From: Pseudomonas fluorescens
Lineage (GTDB): Bacteria > Pseudomonadota > Gammaproteobacteria > Pseudomonadales > Pseudomonadaceae
Direction: 5' to 3'
NCBI RefSeq assembly: GCF_018614775.1
Contig: NZ_JAGGOF010000009.1
Coordinates: 1-52,523 of the forward strand
Length of the DNA stretch: 52,523 bases
Part shown: positions 27,725 through 41,156 of the stretch, in pieces
How the letters are laid out: every line of letters starts with the position of its first letter
Position numbering within the stretch: the first letter of the stretch is position 1
Translations under genes and position numbers: made by a program
The notes under the pieces: generated by a model
What the model was told of the DNA's origin: nothing
The model's input: the letters and a program-made list of their open reading frames with translations, nothing else
Databases searched by the model: none

Positions 27725-29047
27725 TCAAACCCCGATCTTGGCCTCTGGCTTCCAGATCAGTTGCCAACTGCCATCAGCCGCAGCGTCGAGCCCGGGCAGA
27801 TTGGCCACTGCCAGCAATTGCTCGCCCCGATACAGCAGCGGCAATCGGCCGCGAGCGAACGCCGGCACCGCGCGTTCATTGAGTAAACGCTTGATATCCC
27901 GATGACCACGGCCCGGCAGCTCCAGCACTTCGCCGCCTTGACGATAGCGCACGCAAAGTGGGCCCGCCGGGCGCCTGCCGTTGAGGATGACCCGACCGTT
28001 GTCCGGCAACTGCAAGGGTACCGCCGGATCCGCCCATTCGACGGGGCCCGCAGCCGAACGTAGCCAGTGGTCGGATAACCACCAGGCGCGCCCGTCCCCC
28101 CGGTGCAGTTCACCGCCGGCCAGCCGCCAGATGGGCCGGGCATCTTCAGCCGCATCGCGCAACGAATCCCAACCGGACCAATGATCACTGTCCGGCAGCG
28201 TCGTCATTGACGCCAACCAATGGCTCAAGGCATTGCGCTGACGAGCCGGCGACAAGGCTTTCAACGCTGCCAATTCAAGCGAGGGCAAGCCCAGCCAATC
28301 GAACGCACCCGGGGTGGTGGCGCCAGCCAGGTCGAGCCGTGCCAGGTCATCCAGCAAGCCTTGGGCCTCTGTCATGTGCGCAGCGCTGCGAGCCAGGCTC
28401 ATCGACACTTGGGGCCATTGCTCGGCAAGCAACGGGAACACCCGCTGGCGCAGGTAATTGCGCGAATAACGGTGATCGTCGTTGGACGGGTCGTCGATCC
28501 AGCTCAGCCCCTGCTGCGTTGCATAGGCCTGCAGCTCCGCGCGGGACACGTCGAGCAGCGGGCGCAGCAAGTGCCCGGGGCCCAGAGGACGTTGCCGCGG
28601 CATCGCCGATAACCCCCTCACCCCCGCCCCCCGCAACAAACGAAACAGCAGCGTTTCGGCCTGATCGTCACGGTGCTGGCCGGTGAGCAGCACTTCGTTG
28701 TCGTGGATGGCCGCGACAAAGGCGCCATAACGTGCGTCCCGGGCGGCGCGTTCGATGCTCGCTCCGGGACGGACCTGGACGCTAACCACGCGCAGCGGTA
28801 CACCCAAGGCCCTACACACCGCGCGGCAATGGTCCGGCCAGGCATCGGCCGCCGCCTGGAGGCCATGATGAATATGGAGGGCGCTGAGTGCGGGCAGGGT
28901 GTGGTGTTTCGAGAGAGATGCGAGCAGGTGCAGCAGGACGGTGGAGTCGAGGCCGCCGGAGAAGGCGATGCGCCAAGTGGCGGCGTTGCGCCAGGGGGAC
29001 AGTTGGGTGAGGAGCCGGGCGGGTAGATCAATCCTGGACTGATTCAT
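27725..29047 (-). CDS. tilS: tRNA(Ile)-lysidine synthase
   Basis: This 440-residue enzyme attaches lysine to C34 of tRNA-Ile(CAU), changing its codon reading from AUG to AUA. The PP-loop S30-GGLDS at residues 30-35 binds ATP. Other typical segments are LHIHHGLQ, LTGQHRDDQAETLLFRLLRGAGVRGLSAM and RPLLDVSRAELQAYA. The C-terminal TilS substrate-binding domains follow, with a zinc-less end. Length matches other Pseudomonas TilS proteins. It lies downstream of accA, separated by a REPIN. Confidence 0.95.
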   Translation of the reverse strand: MNQSRIDLPARLLTQLSPWRNAATWRIAFSGGLDSTVLLHLLASLSKHHTLPALSALHIHHGLQAAADAWPDHCRAVCRALGVPLRVVSVQVRPGASIERAARDARYGAFVAAIHDNEVLLTGQHRDDQAETLLFRLLRGAGVRGLSAMPRQRPLGPGHLLRPLLDVSRAELQAYATQQGLSWIDDPSNDDHRYSRNYLRQRVFPLLAEQWPQVSMSLARSAAHMTEAQGLLDDLARLDLAGATTPGAFDWLGLPSLELAALKALSPARQRNALSHWLASMTTLPDSDHWSGWDSLRDAAEDARPIWRLAGGELHRGDGRAWWLSDHWLRSAAGPVEWADPAVPLQLPDNGRVILNGRRPAGPLCVRYRQGGEVLELPGRGHRDIKRLLNERAVPAFARGRLPLLYRGEQLLAVANLPGLDAAADGSWQLIWKPEAKIGV

Positions 29048-29071
29048 AGGAACTGGCCTTCACACCAATCA

Positions 29072-29166
29072 AATGTGGGAGCGGGCTTGCTCGCGAATGC
29101 GGTGTCTCAGTTAACGATTATGTCGACTGACACTGCGCTTTCGCGAGCAAGCCCGCTCCCACAGAG
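29072..29166. repeat. REPIN
   Basis: Inverted REPs (GAGCGGGCTTGCTCGCGA and its reverse form) at about 29074-29098 and 29140-29164 sit between accA and tilS on the same transcribed strand, so the hairpin would be present in a readthrough transcript. Confidence 0.92.
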
Positions 29167-29180
29167 GTACAGCAGTCAGA

Positions 29181-30128
29181 TCAGAGACCGTAGCTCATCA
29201 ACCGCTCGTAGCGGCGGGTCAGCAGCGCGTCGTTGTCGAACTTCTTCAGCATCGACAGTTGCGAACTCAGCTCGGCACGGATCAGCGCAGCAGCCGCAGC
29301 CGGGTCGCGATGGGCACCGCCCACGGGCTCGTTGATCACTTTATCGACGATGCCCAGGCCTTTGAGACGCTCGGCGGTGATGCCCATGGCTTCAGCGGCG
29401 TCCGGGGCCTTCTCGGCGGTTTTCCACAGGATCGAAGCGCAGCCTTCCGGCGAGATCACCGCGTAGGTGGAGTATTGCAGCATGTTCAACTGGTCGCAGA
29501 CACCAATGGCCAATGCGCCGCCGGAACCACCCTCGCCAATCACGGTGGCAATGATCGGGGTTTTCAGGCGGGCCATGACGCGCAGGTTCCAGGCAATCGC
29601 TTCGCTCTGGTTGCGCTCTTCGGCGTCGATCCCCGGGTAGGCGCCCGGCGTGTCGATGAAGGTCAGGATCGGCATCTTGAAGCGCTCGGCCATTTCCATC
29701 AGGCGGCAAGCCTTGCGGTAGCCTTCGGGACGCGGCATGCCGAAGTTGCGACGGACCTTCTCGCGCACTTCGCGGCCTTTCTGATGGCCGATGACCATGA
29801 CCGGCTGGTCGTCGAGACGGGCGACACCGCCAACGATCGCGGCGTCGTCGGAGAAGTGACGGTCACCGTGCAGTTCGTCGAACTCGGTAAAGATGTGGTC
29901 GATGTAGTCCAGGGTGTACGGACGACGCGGATGACGCGCCAGGCGCGCGATCTGCCAGCTGGTCAGCTTGCCGAAGATATCTTCGGTCAGCGTGCGGCTC
30001 TTGTCCTGCAGACGAGAGATTTCATCGCCGATATTCAGCGAATTGTCATTACCGACCAAGCGCAACTCTTCGATCTTGGCTTGCAGGTCGGCGATCGGCT
30101 GTTCGAAATCTAGAAAATTCGGGTTCAT
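29181..30128 (-). CDS. accA: Acetyl-CoA carboxylase carboxyltransferase subunit alpha
   Basis: This 315-residue subunit works with AccD to transfer the carboxyl group from biotin-BCCP to acetyl-CoA, giving malonyl-CoA for fatty acid synthesis. It starts [22 protein letters not shown], the family start. Conserved parts include [48 protein letters not shown] and [16 protein letters not shown]. The Met at 30155 in the same frame adds nine residues with no support. It follows dnaE after a 149-base gap. Confidence 0.97.
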   Translation of the reverse strand: MNPNFLDFEQPIADLQAKIEELRLVGNDNSLNIGDEISRLQDKSRTLTEDIFGKLTSWQIARLARHPRRPYTLDYIDHIFTEFDELHGDRHFSDDAAIVGGVARLDDQPVMVIGHQKGREVREKVRRNFGMPRPEGYRKACRLMEMAERFKMPILTFIDTPGAYPGIDAEERNQSEAIAWNLRVMARLKTPIIATVIGEGGSGGALAIGVCDQLNMLQYSTYAVISPEGCASILWKTAEKAPDAAEAMGITAERLKGLGIVDKVINEPVGGAHRDPAAAAALIRAELSSQLSMLKKFDNDALLTRRYERLMSYGL

Positions 30129-30277
30129 AGGCGTCCGTCTTGGGTCGACGTCCAAGAGAGCTTGGGCCGGCCGGTTGTCTATTCGCGCCTACCTTAAGGG
30201 AGAGGCGCGTTCAGGTCGAGATTAAAAATTCGGGTCGAGATCAGGGGCGTTCCAGTTTCAGGAGTGGCCCCTGGCCG

Positions 30278-33799
<3,522 letters not shown>

Positions 33800-33829
33800 A
33801 GTGATCCTGCGTTAAGTCATGAAAACAAC

Positions 33830-33853
33830 AAGGCCCGGATTGTACCGGGCCTT
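33830..33853 (-). terminator. Hairpin, weak terminator between rnhB and dnaE
   Basis: AAGGCCCGG (33830-33838) pairs perfectly with CCGGGCCTT (33845-33853). On the minus strand it is followed by TTGTTGTTTTC, an interrupted T-rich tract. It would partly separate the lpx-rnhB transcript from dnaE. Confidence 0.5.
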
Positions 33854-33892
33854 GGGTATGAGTGGCGAATGCCCGTCAGTCGGAATACCGAC

Positions 33893-33986
33893 CTTGTGGG
33901 AGCGAGCCTGCTCGCGATAGCGCTGGTTCAATCGACAAATGATGTGAGTGATCGATTGCTATCGCGAGCAGGCTCGCTCCCACAGG
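33893..33986. repeat. REPIN overlapping the 3' end of rnhB
   Basis: Inverted REPs at about 33895-33920 and 33958-33985, each with GAGCGAGCCTGCTCGCGA, flank a spacer. The rnhB reading frame runs through the right half and stops inside the spacer at 33928, so the element contributes coding sequence. Confidence 0.93.
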
Positions 33987-34650
33987 GGGCAGCACTTGGC
34001 TGGATCGGGCCGATGGTTACCAGGCCCTCGCGCGCTTCATAAGCCAGCCGCACCGGCGCAAACGAACGCCGGTGGATCGGCGTGGGTCCGAGGCGAGCCA
34101 AGGCTTCCAGATGAACGGGGGTCGGGTAGCCCTTGTGGCCGCCGATGCCGTAGCCCGGGTAGATCAGCTCGAAAGCGCTCATTTCCCGGTCGCGGCTGAC
34201 CTTCGCCAGGATCGAGGCCGCAGCGATGGCTGGCACCTTGCTATCGCCCTGGATGACCGCTTCGGCGCGCATCGACAGTTTCGGGCAGCGATTGCCATCG
34301 ATCATCGCCAGCTTCGGCGTGATGTGCAGGCCCTCCACGGCACGTTGCATGGCGAGCATGGTGGCGTGGAGGATGTTCAGCTCGTCGATCTCTTCGACCT
34401 CGGCCCGGGCAATGCACCAGCTCAGAGCTTTCTCGCAGATTTCGTCGTAGAGCTTCTCGCGACGGGCCTCGGTGAGCTTCTTGGAGTCATTGAGACCGAG
34501 TATCGGCCGGTTCGGGTCGAGAATCACCGCCGCCGTCACCACCGCGCCGCACAAGGGCCCGCGGCCCACTTCATCGACACCGGCCACCAGCGCTTCCGCT
34601 TCGGCGACCAGGTTGAAGTCCAGGCCCAACTGCAGCTTCGATTGGCTCAT
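33928..34650 (-). CDS. rnhB: Ribonuclease HII with REPIN-derived C-terminus
   Basis: This 240-residue enzyme cuts RNA in RNA-DNA hybrids and removes misincorporated ribonucleotides. The catalytic core is complete: [17 protein letters not shown] with the first acidic pair, [15 protein letters not shown] and [15 protein letters not shown]. The usual RNase HII ends soon after the HRRSFAPV segment, at roughly 200-210 residues. Here about 30 extra residues follow, the last twenty or so ([19 protein letters not shown]) encoded by a REPIN. The start overlaps the lpxB stop as ATGA (34647-34650), so it is the distal gene of the lpxD-fabZ-lpxA-lpxB-rnhB group. The extension probably does not affect activity but is unusual. 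Confidence 0.95.
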   Translation of the reverse strand: MSQSKLQLGLDFNLVAEAEALVAGVDEVGRGPLCGAVVTAAVILDPNRPILGLNDSKKLTEARREKLYDEICEKALSWCIARAEVEEIDELNILHATMLAMQRAVEGLHITPKLAMIDGNRCPKLSMRAEAVIQGDSKVPAIAAASILAKVSRDREMSAFELIYPGYGIGGHKGYPTPVHLEALARLGPTPIHRRSFAPVRLAYEAREGLVTIGPIQPSAAPCGSEPARDSNRSLTSFVD

Positions 34651-35777
34651 GGTTTTGCGCCAATCAGGGTCAGCACCGCGTCAGCCGCCTGGTTGGAGGC
34701 GTCGCGGCGCAAGGTCCGGTGGATTTCATCAAAGCCGCGAGTCTGCTCCTGCCCGCCGTCGATCAGCGGCGCCAGAGTGTCGGCCAGGGCGTCAGCCGTT
34801 GCAGCGTCCTGCAACAACTCCGGCACCAGCAGGCGCTGGGCCAGCAGGTTCGGCAAGGAAACGTAAGGGCTCTTGACCATGCGCTTGAGTATCCAGAATG
34901 TCAGCGGCGCCAGGCGATAGGCGACCACCATCGGGCGTTTGTACAGCAACGCCTCAAGGGTAGCAGTGCCCGAGGCAATCAACACGGCATCACACGCTGC
35001 CAGCGCGTCATGGGAGCGGCCGTCGAGCAGCGTGACCGGCAGATCACGCCCCGCCAGCAGCGTTTCAAGCTGCTCACGACGTTGCGGGCTCGCGCAGGGC
35101 AGGACAAACCGCACGTCGGGACGCATCGCCCGCAGGCGTTCGGCGGCGTCGAAAAACAAACCGCCCAGGCGACTGACTTCGCCGCCCCGGCTGCCGGGCA
35201 TCAACGCCACCAGCGGCCCGCCGACCAGACCCAACGCCTGGCGAGCGGCGTCACGGTCGGCTTCCAGGGGAATGGTGTCGGCCAGGGTATGTCCGACAAA
35301 CCGCACCGGCACACCCTTTTCCTCGTAGAACCGGGCTTCGAACGGCAGCAGCGTCAGCATCAGGTCGCAGCCTTCGCGGATCTTCAGCACCCGCTTCTGG
35401 CGCCAGGCCCAGACCGACGGGCTGACATAGTGCACGGTCTTGATCCCGGCCTGACGCAGCTTCAATTCAATGTTGAGGGTGAAATCCGGCGCATCGATGC
35501 CGATGAACACATCCGGTTTTTCCTCGATCAGGGTCGCGATCAGCTTCTTGCGCCGGGCCAGTAGCTCGCGCAAACGACCGAGCACTTCCACCAAACCCAT
35601 TACCGAGAGGCGTTCCATCGGAAAATAGGACGTCAGCCCTTCGGCTTGCATCAACGGACCGCCGACACCTATGAATTCGACGGCAGGATGCTGCGCCTTG
35701 AGCGCGCGCATCAGACCGGCGCCCAGAATGTCGCCGGAAGCCTCGCCCGCCACCAGCGCAATACGCAGACTGGCCAT
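34647..35777 (-). CDS. lpxB: Lipid-A-disaccharide synthase
   Basis: This 376-residue GT19 glycosyltransferase joins UDP-2,3-diacylglucosamine and lipid X into the lipid A disaccharide at the inner face of the cytoplasmic membrane. Family segments include [58 protein letters not shown] and [10 protein letters not shown], with the nucleotide-binding [10 protein letters not shown] near the end. It starts two bases after the lpxA stop and overlaps rnhB by four bases, so the four genes from fabZ to rnhB are translationally linked. Confidence 0.97.
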   Translation of the reverse strand: MASLRIALVAGEASGDILGAGLMRALKAQHPAVEFIGVGGPLMQAEGLTSYFPMERLSVMGLVEVLGRLRELLARRKKLIATLIEEKPDVFIGIDAPDFTLNIELKLRQAGIKTVHYVSPSVWAWRQKRVLKIREGCDLMLTLLPFEARFYEEKGVPVRFVGHTLADTIPLEADRDAARQALGLVGGPLVALMPGSRGGEVSRLGGLFFDAAERLRAMRPDVRFVLPCASPQRREQLETLLAGRDLPVTLLDGRSHDALAACDAVLIASGTATLEALLYKRPMVVAYRLAPLTFWILKRMVKSPYVSLPNLLAQRLLVPELLQDAATADALADTLAPLIDGGQEQTRGFDEIHRTLRRDASNQAADAVLTLIGAKP

Positions 35778-35779
35778 GA

Positions 35780-36556
35780 TTAACGGGTGATGCCGCGGGT
35801 CGAAGACTGGATGGAATCGCGGAAGGTCGCAACTTCCGGGTACTGCGCCGAAGACTCGGCCAGCTCGGCGAGCGCCTGCTCGACGGTAAGGCCCTGGCGA
35901 TAAACGACCTTATAGGCGCGACGCAACGCGGTGATCGCCTCTTCGCTGAAGCCGCGACGGCGCATGCCTTCGAAGTTCATGCTGCGGGCTTCGGCGGGGT
36001 TGCCGAACACCGTGACGTAAGCCGGAACGTCCTTGCCGATGGCGGTGCCCATGCCGGAAAAGCTGTGGGCGCCGATATGGCAATACTGGTGCACCAGCGT
36101 GAAGCCGGACAGGATCGCCCAGTCATCCACGTGCACGTGGCCGGCCAACGCGGTGTTGTTGACCAGGATGCAATGGTTGCCGATCACGCTGTCATGACCG
36201 ATGTGCGCATACGCCATGATCAGGTTGTGGTCGCCCAAGGTCGTTTCGGCACGATCCTGAACGGTGCCACGGTGAATCGTCACGCCTTCGCGGATCACGT
36301 TGTGATCGCCGATGACCAGGCGGGTTTCTTCACCTTTGTACTTGAGATCGGGCGTGTCCTCGCCTACCGAAGAAAACTGGTAGATGCGATTGTGACGGCC
36401 GATCCGGGTCGGTCCCTTGAGAACTACGTGGGGACCGATCACCGTACCCTCGCCGATTTCCACACCTGCGCCGACGATCGACCACGGGCCGACCTCGACA
36501 TCGGCGGCCAGGACGGCCGTCGGATCGATGATTGCGCGAGGGTCAATCAAACTCAT
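35780..36556 (-). CDS. lpxA: UDP-N-acetylglucosamine O-acyltransferase
   Basis: This 258-residue acyltransferase carries out the first committed step of lipid A synthesis, moving a 3-hydroxyacyl chain from ACP to UDP-GlcNAc. The first two thirds form a left-handed beta helix of hexapeptide repeats ([20 protein letters not shown]... onward). The catalytic His is in [14 protein letters not shown]. The C-terminal helical part ([19 protein letters not shown]) is typical. It overlaps fabZ by four bases (36553-36556). Confidence 0.97.
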   Translation of the reverse strand: MSLIDPRAIIDPTAVLAADVEVGPWSIVGAGVEIGEGTVIGPHVVLKGPTRIGRHNRIYQFSSVGEDTPDLKYKGEETRLVIGDHNVIREGVTIHRGTVQDRAETTLGDHNLIMAYAHIGHDSVIGNHCILVNNTALAGHVHVDDWAILSGFTLVHQYCHIGAHSFSGMGTAIGKDVPAYVTVFGNPAEARSMNFEGMRRRGFSEEAITALRRAYKVVYRQGLTVEQALAELAESSAQYPEVATFRDSIQSSTRGITR

Positions 36557-36993
36557 AGTTTGCGTTCCGCACAGATGATTTCAGCGGAGCAGACTGGCTT
36601 GCCATCGACCGAAGCCTGGCACTCGAACTTCCAGATCTGGCGCTTGCAACTGATGAACTTGGCTTCGAGGATCAACTGATCGCCCGGAGTGACCGGCTGG
36701 CGAAAACGCAGCTTGTCGGAGCCGACGAAGTAATACAGCGTGCCGTCGGCAGGCTTGACGTCGAGCATTTTGAAACCAAGGATCCCGGCAGCCTGGGCCA
36801 TCGCTTCGATGATCAGCACACCCGGCATGATTGGATGCGCGGGGAAGTGACCATTGAAGAACGGCTCGTTGATGCTGACATTCTTGTAGGCGCGAATGCG
36901 CTTGCCTTCAACATCCAGATCCACCACCCGGTCCACCAGCAGGAACGGGTAACGGTGAGGCAGGTATTCGCGAATCTCGTTGATGTCCATCAT
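36553..36993 (-). CDS. fabZ: 3-hydroxyacyl-ACP dehydratase FabZ
   Basis: This 146-residue hot-dog-fold enzyme dehydrates 3-hydroxyacyl-ACP in fatty acid elongation. Catalytic His49 lies in [14 protein letters not shown] and Glu63 in LIIEAMAQ. It competes with LpxA for 3-hydroxyacyl-ACP, and the two genes overlap. The start is [17 protein letters not shown] at 36993; the second Met at 36990 is equally possible, and the 20 residues upstream are not family sequence. A 105-base gap separates it from lpxD. Confidence 0.95.
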   Translation of the reverse strand: MMDINEIREYLPHRYPFLLVDRVVDLDVEGKRIRAYKNVSINEPFFNGHFPAHPIMPGVLIIEAMAQAAGILGFKMLDVKPADGTLYYFVGSDKLRFRQPVTPGDQLILEAKFISCKRQIWKFECQASVDGKPVCSAEIICAERKL

Positions 36994-37098
36994 TTCGGGG
37001 GGAAGCCTATGTAAAGATTGGGAGCGCACGAGTGACGCGCACTCCGCTAGCAAATCAAGGAGCCCTAACGGCTGTGCACACTTGATATGGAAATGGTA

Positions 37099-38154
37099 TC
37101 AGCCATCTGATGAAGCATTACCGCCAGGGGTCACGTCCCCTACACGCTTTTCCACCTGTCGCAGACGTCGCGCGATGTCGTCGAGCTGACGGATACGGGC
37201 CGCGCTCTTGCGCCATTCGGCCGCCGGCTGCATCGCCGTACCGGAAGAATAGGCTCCCGGCTCGGTAATCGAGTGGGTCACCATGGTCATCCCGGTCAGG
37301 AACACGTTGTCACAGATATCGATATGCCCCACCAGTCCCACGCCACCGGCGAGCATGCAATGCTTGCCGATTTTGGTGCTGCCGGAGATGCCCACGCAGG
37401 CTGCCATGGCGGTATGGTCACCGACCTGGACGTTGTGGGCGATCTGGATCTGGTTGTCGAGCTTGACGCCGTTGCCGATGACGGTGTCAGCCAAGGCGCC
37501 ACGGTCAATCGCGGTGTTGACGCCGATCTCGACGTCGTCGCCAATGGTGACGCCACCGATCTGGGCAATCTTTTGCCAGACACCCTTTTCGTTGGCAAAG
37601 CCGAACCCTTCACCGCCCAGCACTGCGCCGGACTGAATCACCACGCGCTTGCCGATGCGCACGTCGTGGTACAGGGTGACGCGCGGAGCCAGCCAGCCGC
37701 CTTCGCCAACTTCGCTGCGCGCACCAATGAAGCAATGGGCGCCCAGGGTGACACCGGCACCGATTCGCGCGGCGCTTTCGACCACCACGAAAGGACCGAT
37801 GCAGGCCGTGGGGTCAACCACCGCATCCGCGGCGATCACCGCGCTGGGATGAACACCTGCGGTCGCTTTGGGCTTGGGATCGAACAGGTGGGAAATGCGC
37901 GCATACGCCAGGTACGGATCGGGCACGATCAGGGCGGCGCCGGCAAACCCTTCGGCGTCAGCCGCCTTGAGCAACAGCGCGGCGGCCCGGCTGTCGGCCA
38001 GGTACTTGCGGTACTGGGGATTTGCCAGGAAGCTCAACTGAGCTGGGCCAGCCTCTTGCAAAGTGGCTAGCCCAGTGATTGCCTTCTCCGGGTCGCCACG
38101 CAGGGTGGCGCCGAGGAACTCGGCCAGCTGGCCGAGCTTGATAGTCGCTGTCAT
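37099..38154 (-). CDS. lpxD: UDP-3-O-(3-hydroxyacyl)glucosamine N-acyltransferase
   Basis: This 351-residue enzyme adds the N-linked hydroxyacyl chain, the third lipid A step. An N-terminal uridine-binding domain ([40 protein letters not shown]) is followed by a long left-handed beta helix. A catalytic His is expected in [29 protein letters not shown] short C-terminal coiled helix ([17 protein letters not shown]) ends the protein. It starts three bases after the ompH stop, so bamA-ompH-lpxD form one unit. Confidence 0.97.
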   Translation of the reverse strand: MTATIKLGQLAEFLGATLRGDPEKAITGLATLQEAGPAQLSFLANPQYRKYLADSRAAALLLKAADAEGFAGAALIVPDPYLAYARISHLFDPKPKATAGVHPSAVIAADAVVDPTACIGPFVVVESAARIGAGVTLGAHCFIGARSEVGEGGWLAPRVTLYHDVRIGKRVVIQSGAVLGGEGFGFANEKGVWQKIAQIGGVTIGDDVEIGVNTAIDRGALADTVIGNGVKLDNQIQIAHNVQVGDHTAMAACVGISGSTKIGKHCMLAGGVGLVGHIDICDNVFLTGMTMVTHSITEPGAYSSGTAMQPAAEWRKSAARIRQLDDIARRLRQVEKRVGDVTPGGNASSDG

Positions 38155-38157
38155 GGA

Positions 38158-38661
38158 TTACTTCAGCTGATTCATGCGCTCGATCACCTGGCGCGTGATG
38201 TCGTACTGTGGCTTGACATCGATCACTGCACCACGCTCGAACACCAGGTCAAAACCACCTTTCTTGATGACTTCTTCCACGGCACTGTCGAGTTTCGGCT
38301 TGAGCTGCTTGAGCATTTCACGGTCGGCCACGGCCTTGGCTTCGTTCAGTTCCTTGGACTGGAACTGGAAGTCACGGGCTTTTTGCTTGAATTCAAGCTC
38401 CAGGCGCTCGCGCTCACCCTGGGCCATCTTGTCACCACCGGCAACCAGACGGTCCTGAATACCCTTGGCGCTGCTTTCCAGGCCTTTGAGCTTGGTCAGT
38501 TGCGGGCCGAATTTTTTCTCGGCATCCACGGCGTATTTCTTCGCCGCGTCGGACTCCAGCAAAGCCATCTGATAGTTCAGCACGGCAATCTTCATGTCGG
38601 CGAACGCCGGGCCTGCAACCAGTACGGTCGCCAGGAGAACCAATTGAGTCAACTTACGCAC
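38158..38661 (-). CDS. skp: OmpH/Skp family periplasmic chaperone
   Basis: This 167-residue periplasmic chaperone holds unfolded outer-membrane proteins on the way to the BAM complex. It has a Sec signal peptide (MRKLTQLVLLATVLVAGPAFA, cleavage before Asp22) and a long charged helical body with coiled coil (about 45-120), the tentacle region of Skp. The start codon is GTG at 38661, with AGGAG eight bases upstream. It lies between bamA (45-base gap) and lpxD (3-base gap). Confidence 0.93.
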   Translation of the reverse strand: MRKLTQLVLLATVLVAGPAFADMKIAVLNYQMALLESDAAKKYAVDAEKKFGPQLTKLKGLESSAKGIQDRLVAGGDKMAQGERERLELEFKQKARDFQFQSKELNEAKAVADREMLKQLKPKLDSAVEEVIKKGGFDLVFERGAVIDVKPQYDITRQVIERMNQLK

Positions 38662-38706
38662 GATGTACTCCTACAAAATCCATTGTCGTTGTCTTGGGTC
38701 AGACGC

Positions 38707-41082
38707 TTAGAACGTCTGGCCGAGGGAGAATTGGAACACTTGGGTTTCAGCGTCATCCGGTTTCTTGATCGGCATTGCCAACGCGAAGCTCAAAGGACCC
38801 AGCGCAGTGACCCAGGTCACGCCCACGCCGACGGAACTGGCCATGTTGCTCAGGCTGATGTCGTTGCACTGGGTATTGGACTTGGTACCATTCGCGTTGG
38901 TGGTGTCACTGCACTTGGAGTCGAATACGTTACCCACGTCCCAGAATACCGAAGTACGCAGGGAACGTTGATCCTTCACGAATGGCATCGGGAACAGGAC
39001 CTCGACGCCGCCTTGAATCAATACGTTGCCACCGAACGGCAGTGGGTCTTGGTCCGGGTCCTCAACCGTACCCGGATTGGTACCCTTGCTCGGCGTACTG
39101 CGCGGGCCAAGGGTACTGTCCTTGAAGCCACGCACCGAGTTGAAACCACCTGCATAGTAGTTCTCATAGAACGGCAGGCCGTCGGTCGAACCGTAGCCAT
39201 CACCATAGCCGAGCTCGGTGTGCAGGCGCATCGTGTAGTTATCGGTCAACGGCTGGAACAGCTGGCCGCGGTAGTCGAGCTTGAAGAACGACAGGTCGCT
39301 GCCAGGCGTAGTGGTTTCCAGCACCAGGCTCTGGGAATGACCACGGGTCGCCAGGACGCCCTTGTTCAGGGTCGATTCGGACCAACCGGCAGACGCCTTG
39401 AAGTTCAGGTAGCTGTCGCCTTCTTTTTTGACGAAGTCGAAGATCTCGTCAACGGTGTACTTGCCAGTGTTGATCTTGTCCTGCTGGGCAGTAAGTCCGA
39501 AGGTCAGGCGCGAGGTCTCGCTGATCGGGTAGCCGATGTTGGCGCCCACACCGTAGCTGTCCACGGCATAACTGGAGATGTCAGCATCGAGCTCTTTGTA
39601 GTCGGTGGTGCGGTAGAAGGCGTTGTAGCCCAGGCTCACGCCATCAGCGGTCCAGTAGGGGTCTACGTAACCGAAGTTGTAGCGGGTCTGGTACTCACTG
39701 CGGGTCAGGCCGATGCTGACCTTGTTACCGGTACCCAGGAAGTTGTTCTGGGTGATCGAACCGCCGAGGATCAGGCCGGCGCTCTGGGCGAAGCCGACGC
39801 TGGCGGTGATCGAGCCGGAAGCCTGCTCTTCGACGCTGTAGTTCACATCGACCTGGTCATCGACGCCCGGCACGGCCGGTGTCTCGACGTTGACCTCCTT
39901 GAAGAAGCCCAGGCGCTCCAGGCGGGTCTTGGACTGGTCGATCAGGTAGGTCGAGGCCCAGCCACCTTCCATCTGGCGCATTTCACGGCGCAGCACTTCG
40001 TCCTCGGACTTGGTGTTGCCACGGAAGTTGATGCGGTTGACGTAGGCACGCTTGCCCGGGTCCACGGCGAAGGTGATGTCGACGGTGTGGTCTTCGTCAT
40101 GCGGTTGCGGCACGCCGTTGACGTTGGCGAAGGTGTAGCCCTCGTTACCCAGGCGACGGGTGATCAGCTCGGACGTGGTGGTCATCAGCTTGCGCGAGAA
40201 CACCTGGCCCTTCTGCACCAGCAACAACGACTTGACCTGGTCTTCAGGTACCTTCAGGTCACCGCTGAGCTTGACGTCACGAACGGTGTATTTCTCGCCT
40301 TCGTTGACGTTGACGGTGATGTAGACGTGCTTCTTGTCCGGGGTGATGGACACCTGGGTCGAAGCGATGTCCATGTTGATGTAGCCGCGGTCCAGGTAAT
40401 AGGAACGTAGGCGCTCCAGGTCACCGGAGAGTTTTTCACGGGCGTACTTGTCGTCGTTCTTGAAGAACGACAGCCAGTTGGTGGTCTTGAGCTCGAACAG
40501 GTCGATCAGGTCTTCATCCGGGAAAACCGTGTTGCCCACCACGTTGATGTGCTGGATGGCCGCCACGGTGCCTTCGTTAATGTTGACCTTCAGGCCGACG
40601 CGGTTGCGCGGCTGCGGCACCACTTCGGTGTCGACGGTGGCCGAGTAGCGGCCCTGGGCAACGTACTGGCGTTGCAGTTCGTTACGCACACCTTCGAGGG
40701 TGGCACGCTGGAAGATCTCGCCTTCGGCCAGGCCGGATTGCTTGAGCCCCTTCATCAGGTCTTCAGTGGAGATCGCCTTGTTGCCTTCGATCTCGATGCT
40801 GGCGACCGACGGGCGCTCAACGACCGTGATGACCAGGACGTTGCCGTCACGGCCCAGTTGGATATCCTGAAAGAAGCCGGTCTTGAACAGCGCACGCGTG
40901 GATTCCACCAGGCGCCGATCATCCGCCTGCTCGCCGACGTTCAACGGCAAGGCACCAAAGACGCTACCCGCGGAGACCCGCTGGAGGCCGTTGACGCGAA
41001 TATCAGAGATAGTGAAGGACTCGGCGTGAACTTCGGCGATCATCAGTACGGTGAGAACCGCAGTTAGCAGCAGACGTTTCAT
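38707..41082 (-). CDS. bamA: Outer membrane protein assembly factor BamA
   Basis: This 791-residue outer-membrane protein has a signal peptide MKRLLLTAVLTVLMIAEVHA, cleaved before Glu21. Five POTRA domains cover about 21-420 (first: FTISDIRVNGLQRVSAG). A 16-strand beta barrel ends in the aromatic signature VFQFSLGQTF. Lid-loop motif VRGF is visible in NSVRGFKDSTLGPRS. BamA inserts beta-barrel proteins into the outer membrane. ATG 41082 is chosen for the signal peptide and the AAGGA site; the longer frame is unsupported. It follows rseP after 74 bases with a hairpin. Confidence 0.97.
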   Translation of the reverse strand: MKRLLLTAVLTVLMIAEVHAESFTISDIRVNGLQRVSAGSVFGALPLNVGEQADDRRLVESTRALFKTGFFQDIQLGRDGNVLVITVVERPSVASIEIEGNKAISTEDLMKGLKQSGLAEGEIFQRATLEGVRNELQRQYVAQGRYSATVDTEVVPQPRNRVGLKVNINEGTVAAIQHINVVGNTVFPDEDLIDLFELKTTNWLSFFKNDDKYAREKLSGDLERLRSYYLDRGYINMDIASTQVSITPDKKHVYITVNVNEGEKYTVRDVKLSGDLKVPEDQVKSLLLVQKGQVFSRKLMTTTSELITRRLGNEGYTFANVNGVPQPHDEDHTVDITFAVDPGKRAYVNRINFRGNTKSEDEVLRREMRQMEGGWASTYLIDQSKTRLERLGFFKEVNVETPAVPGVDDQVDVNYSVEEQASGSITASVGFAQSAGLILGGSITQNNFLGTGNKVSIGLTRSEYQTRYNFGYVDPYWTADGVSLGYNAFYRTTDYKELDADISSYAVDSYGVGANIGYPISETSRLTFGLTAQQDKINTGKYTVDEIFDFVKKEGDSYLNFKASAGWSESTLNKGVLATRGHSQSLVLETTTPGSDLSFFKLDYRGQLFQPLTDNYTMRLHTELGYGDGYGSTDGLPFYENYYAGGFNSVRGFKDSTLGPRSTPSKGTNPGTVEDPDQDPLPFGGNVLIQGGVEVLFPMPFVKDQRSLRTSVFWDVGNVFDSKCSDTTNANGTKSNTQCNDISLSNMASSVGVGVTWVTALGPLSFALAMPIKKPDDAETQVFQFSLGQTF

Positions 41083-41117
41083 GAAGTCCTTTCTTATTCC
41101 AACTGGCAATAAACAAA

Positions 41118-41136
41118 CTGCCGCAAAATGCGGCAG
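41118..41136 (-). terminator. Hairpin between rseP and bamA
   Basis: CTGCCGC (41118-41124) pairs with GCGGCAG (41130-41136) around a five-base loop. On the minus strand TTTGTTTATT follows, which fits a weak terminator or attenuator that would uncouple rseP from bamA. Confidence 0.6.
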
Positions 41137-41156
41137 ATTCGCAATTCGGCGAAGCG

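Noticed and set aside
30184..30209. CGCGCCT/AGGCGCG hairpin upstream of accA
   Set aside because: A seven-pair stem without T-run in the dnaE-accA gap; too weak to call a terminator.
38383..40410. 675-codon open frame opposite skp and bamA
   Set aside because: Antisense shadow spanning two real genes and their gap, without ribosome site or domains.
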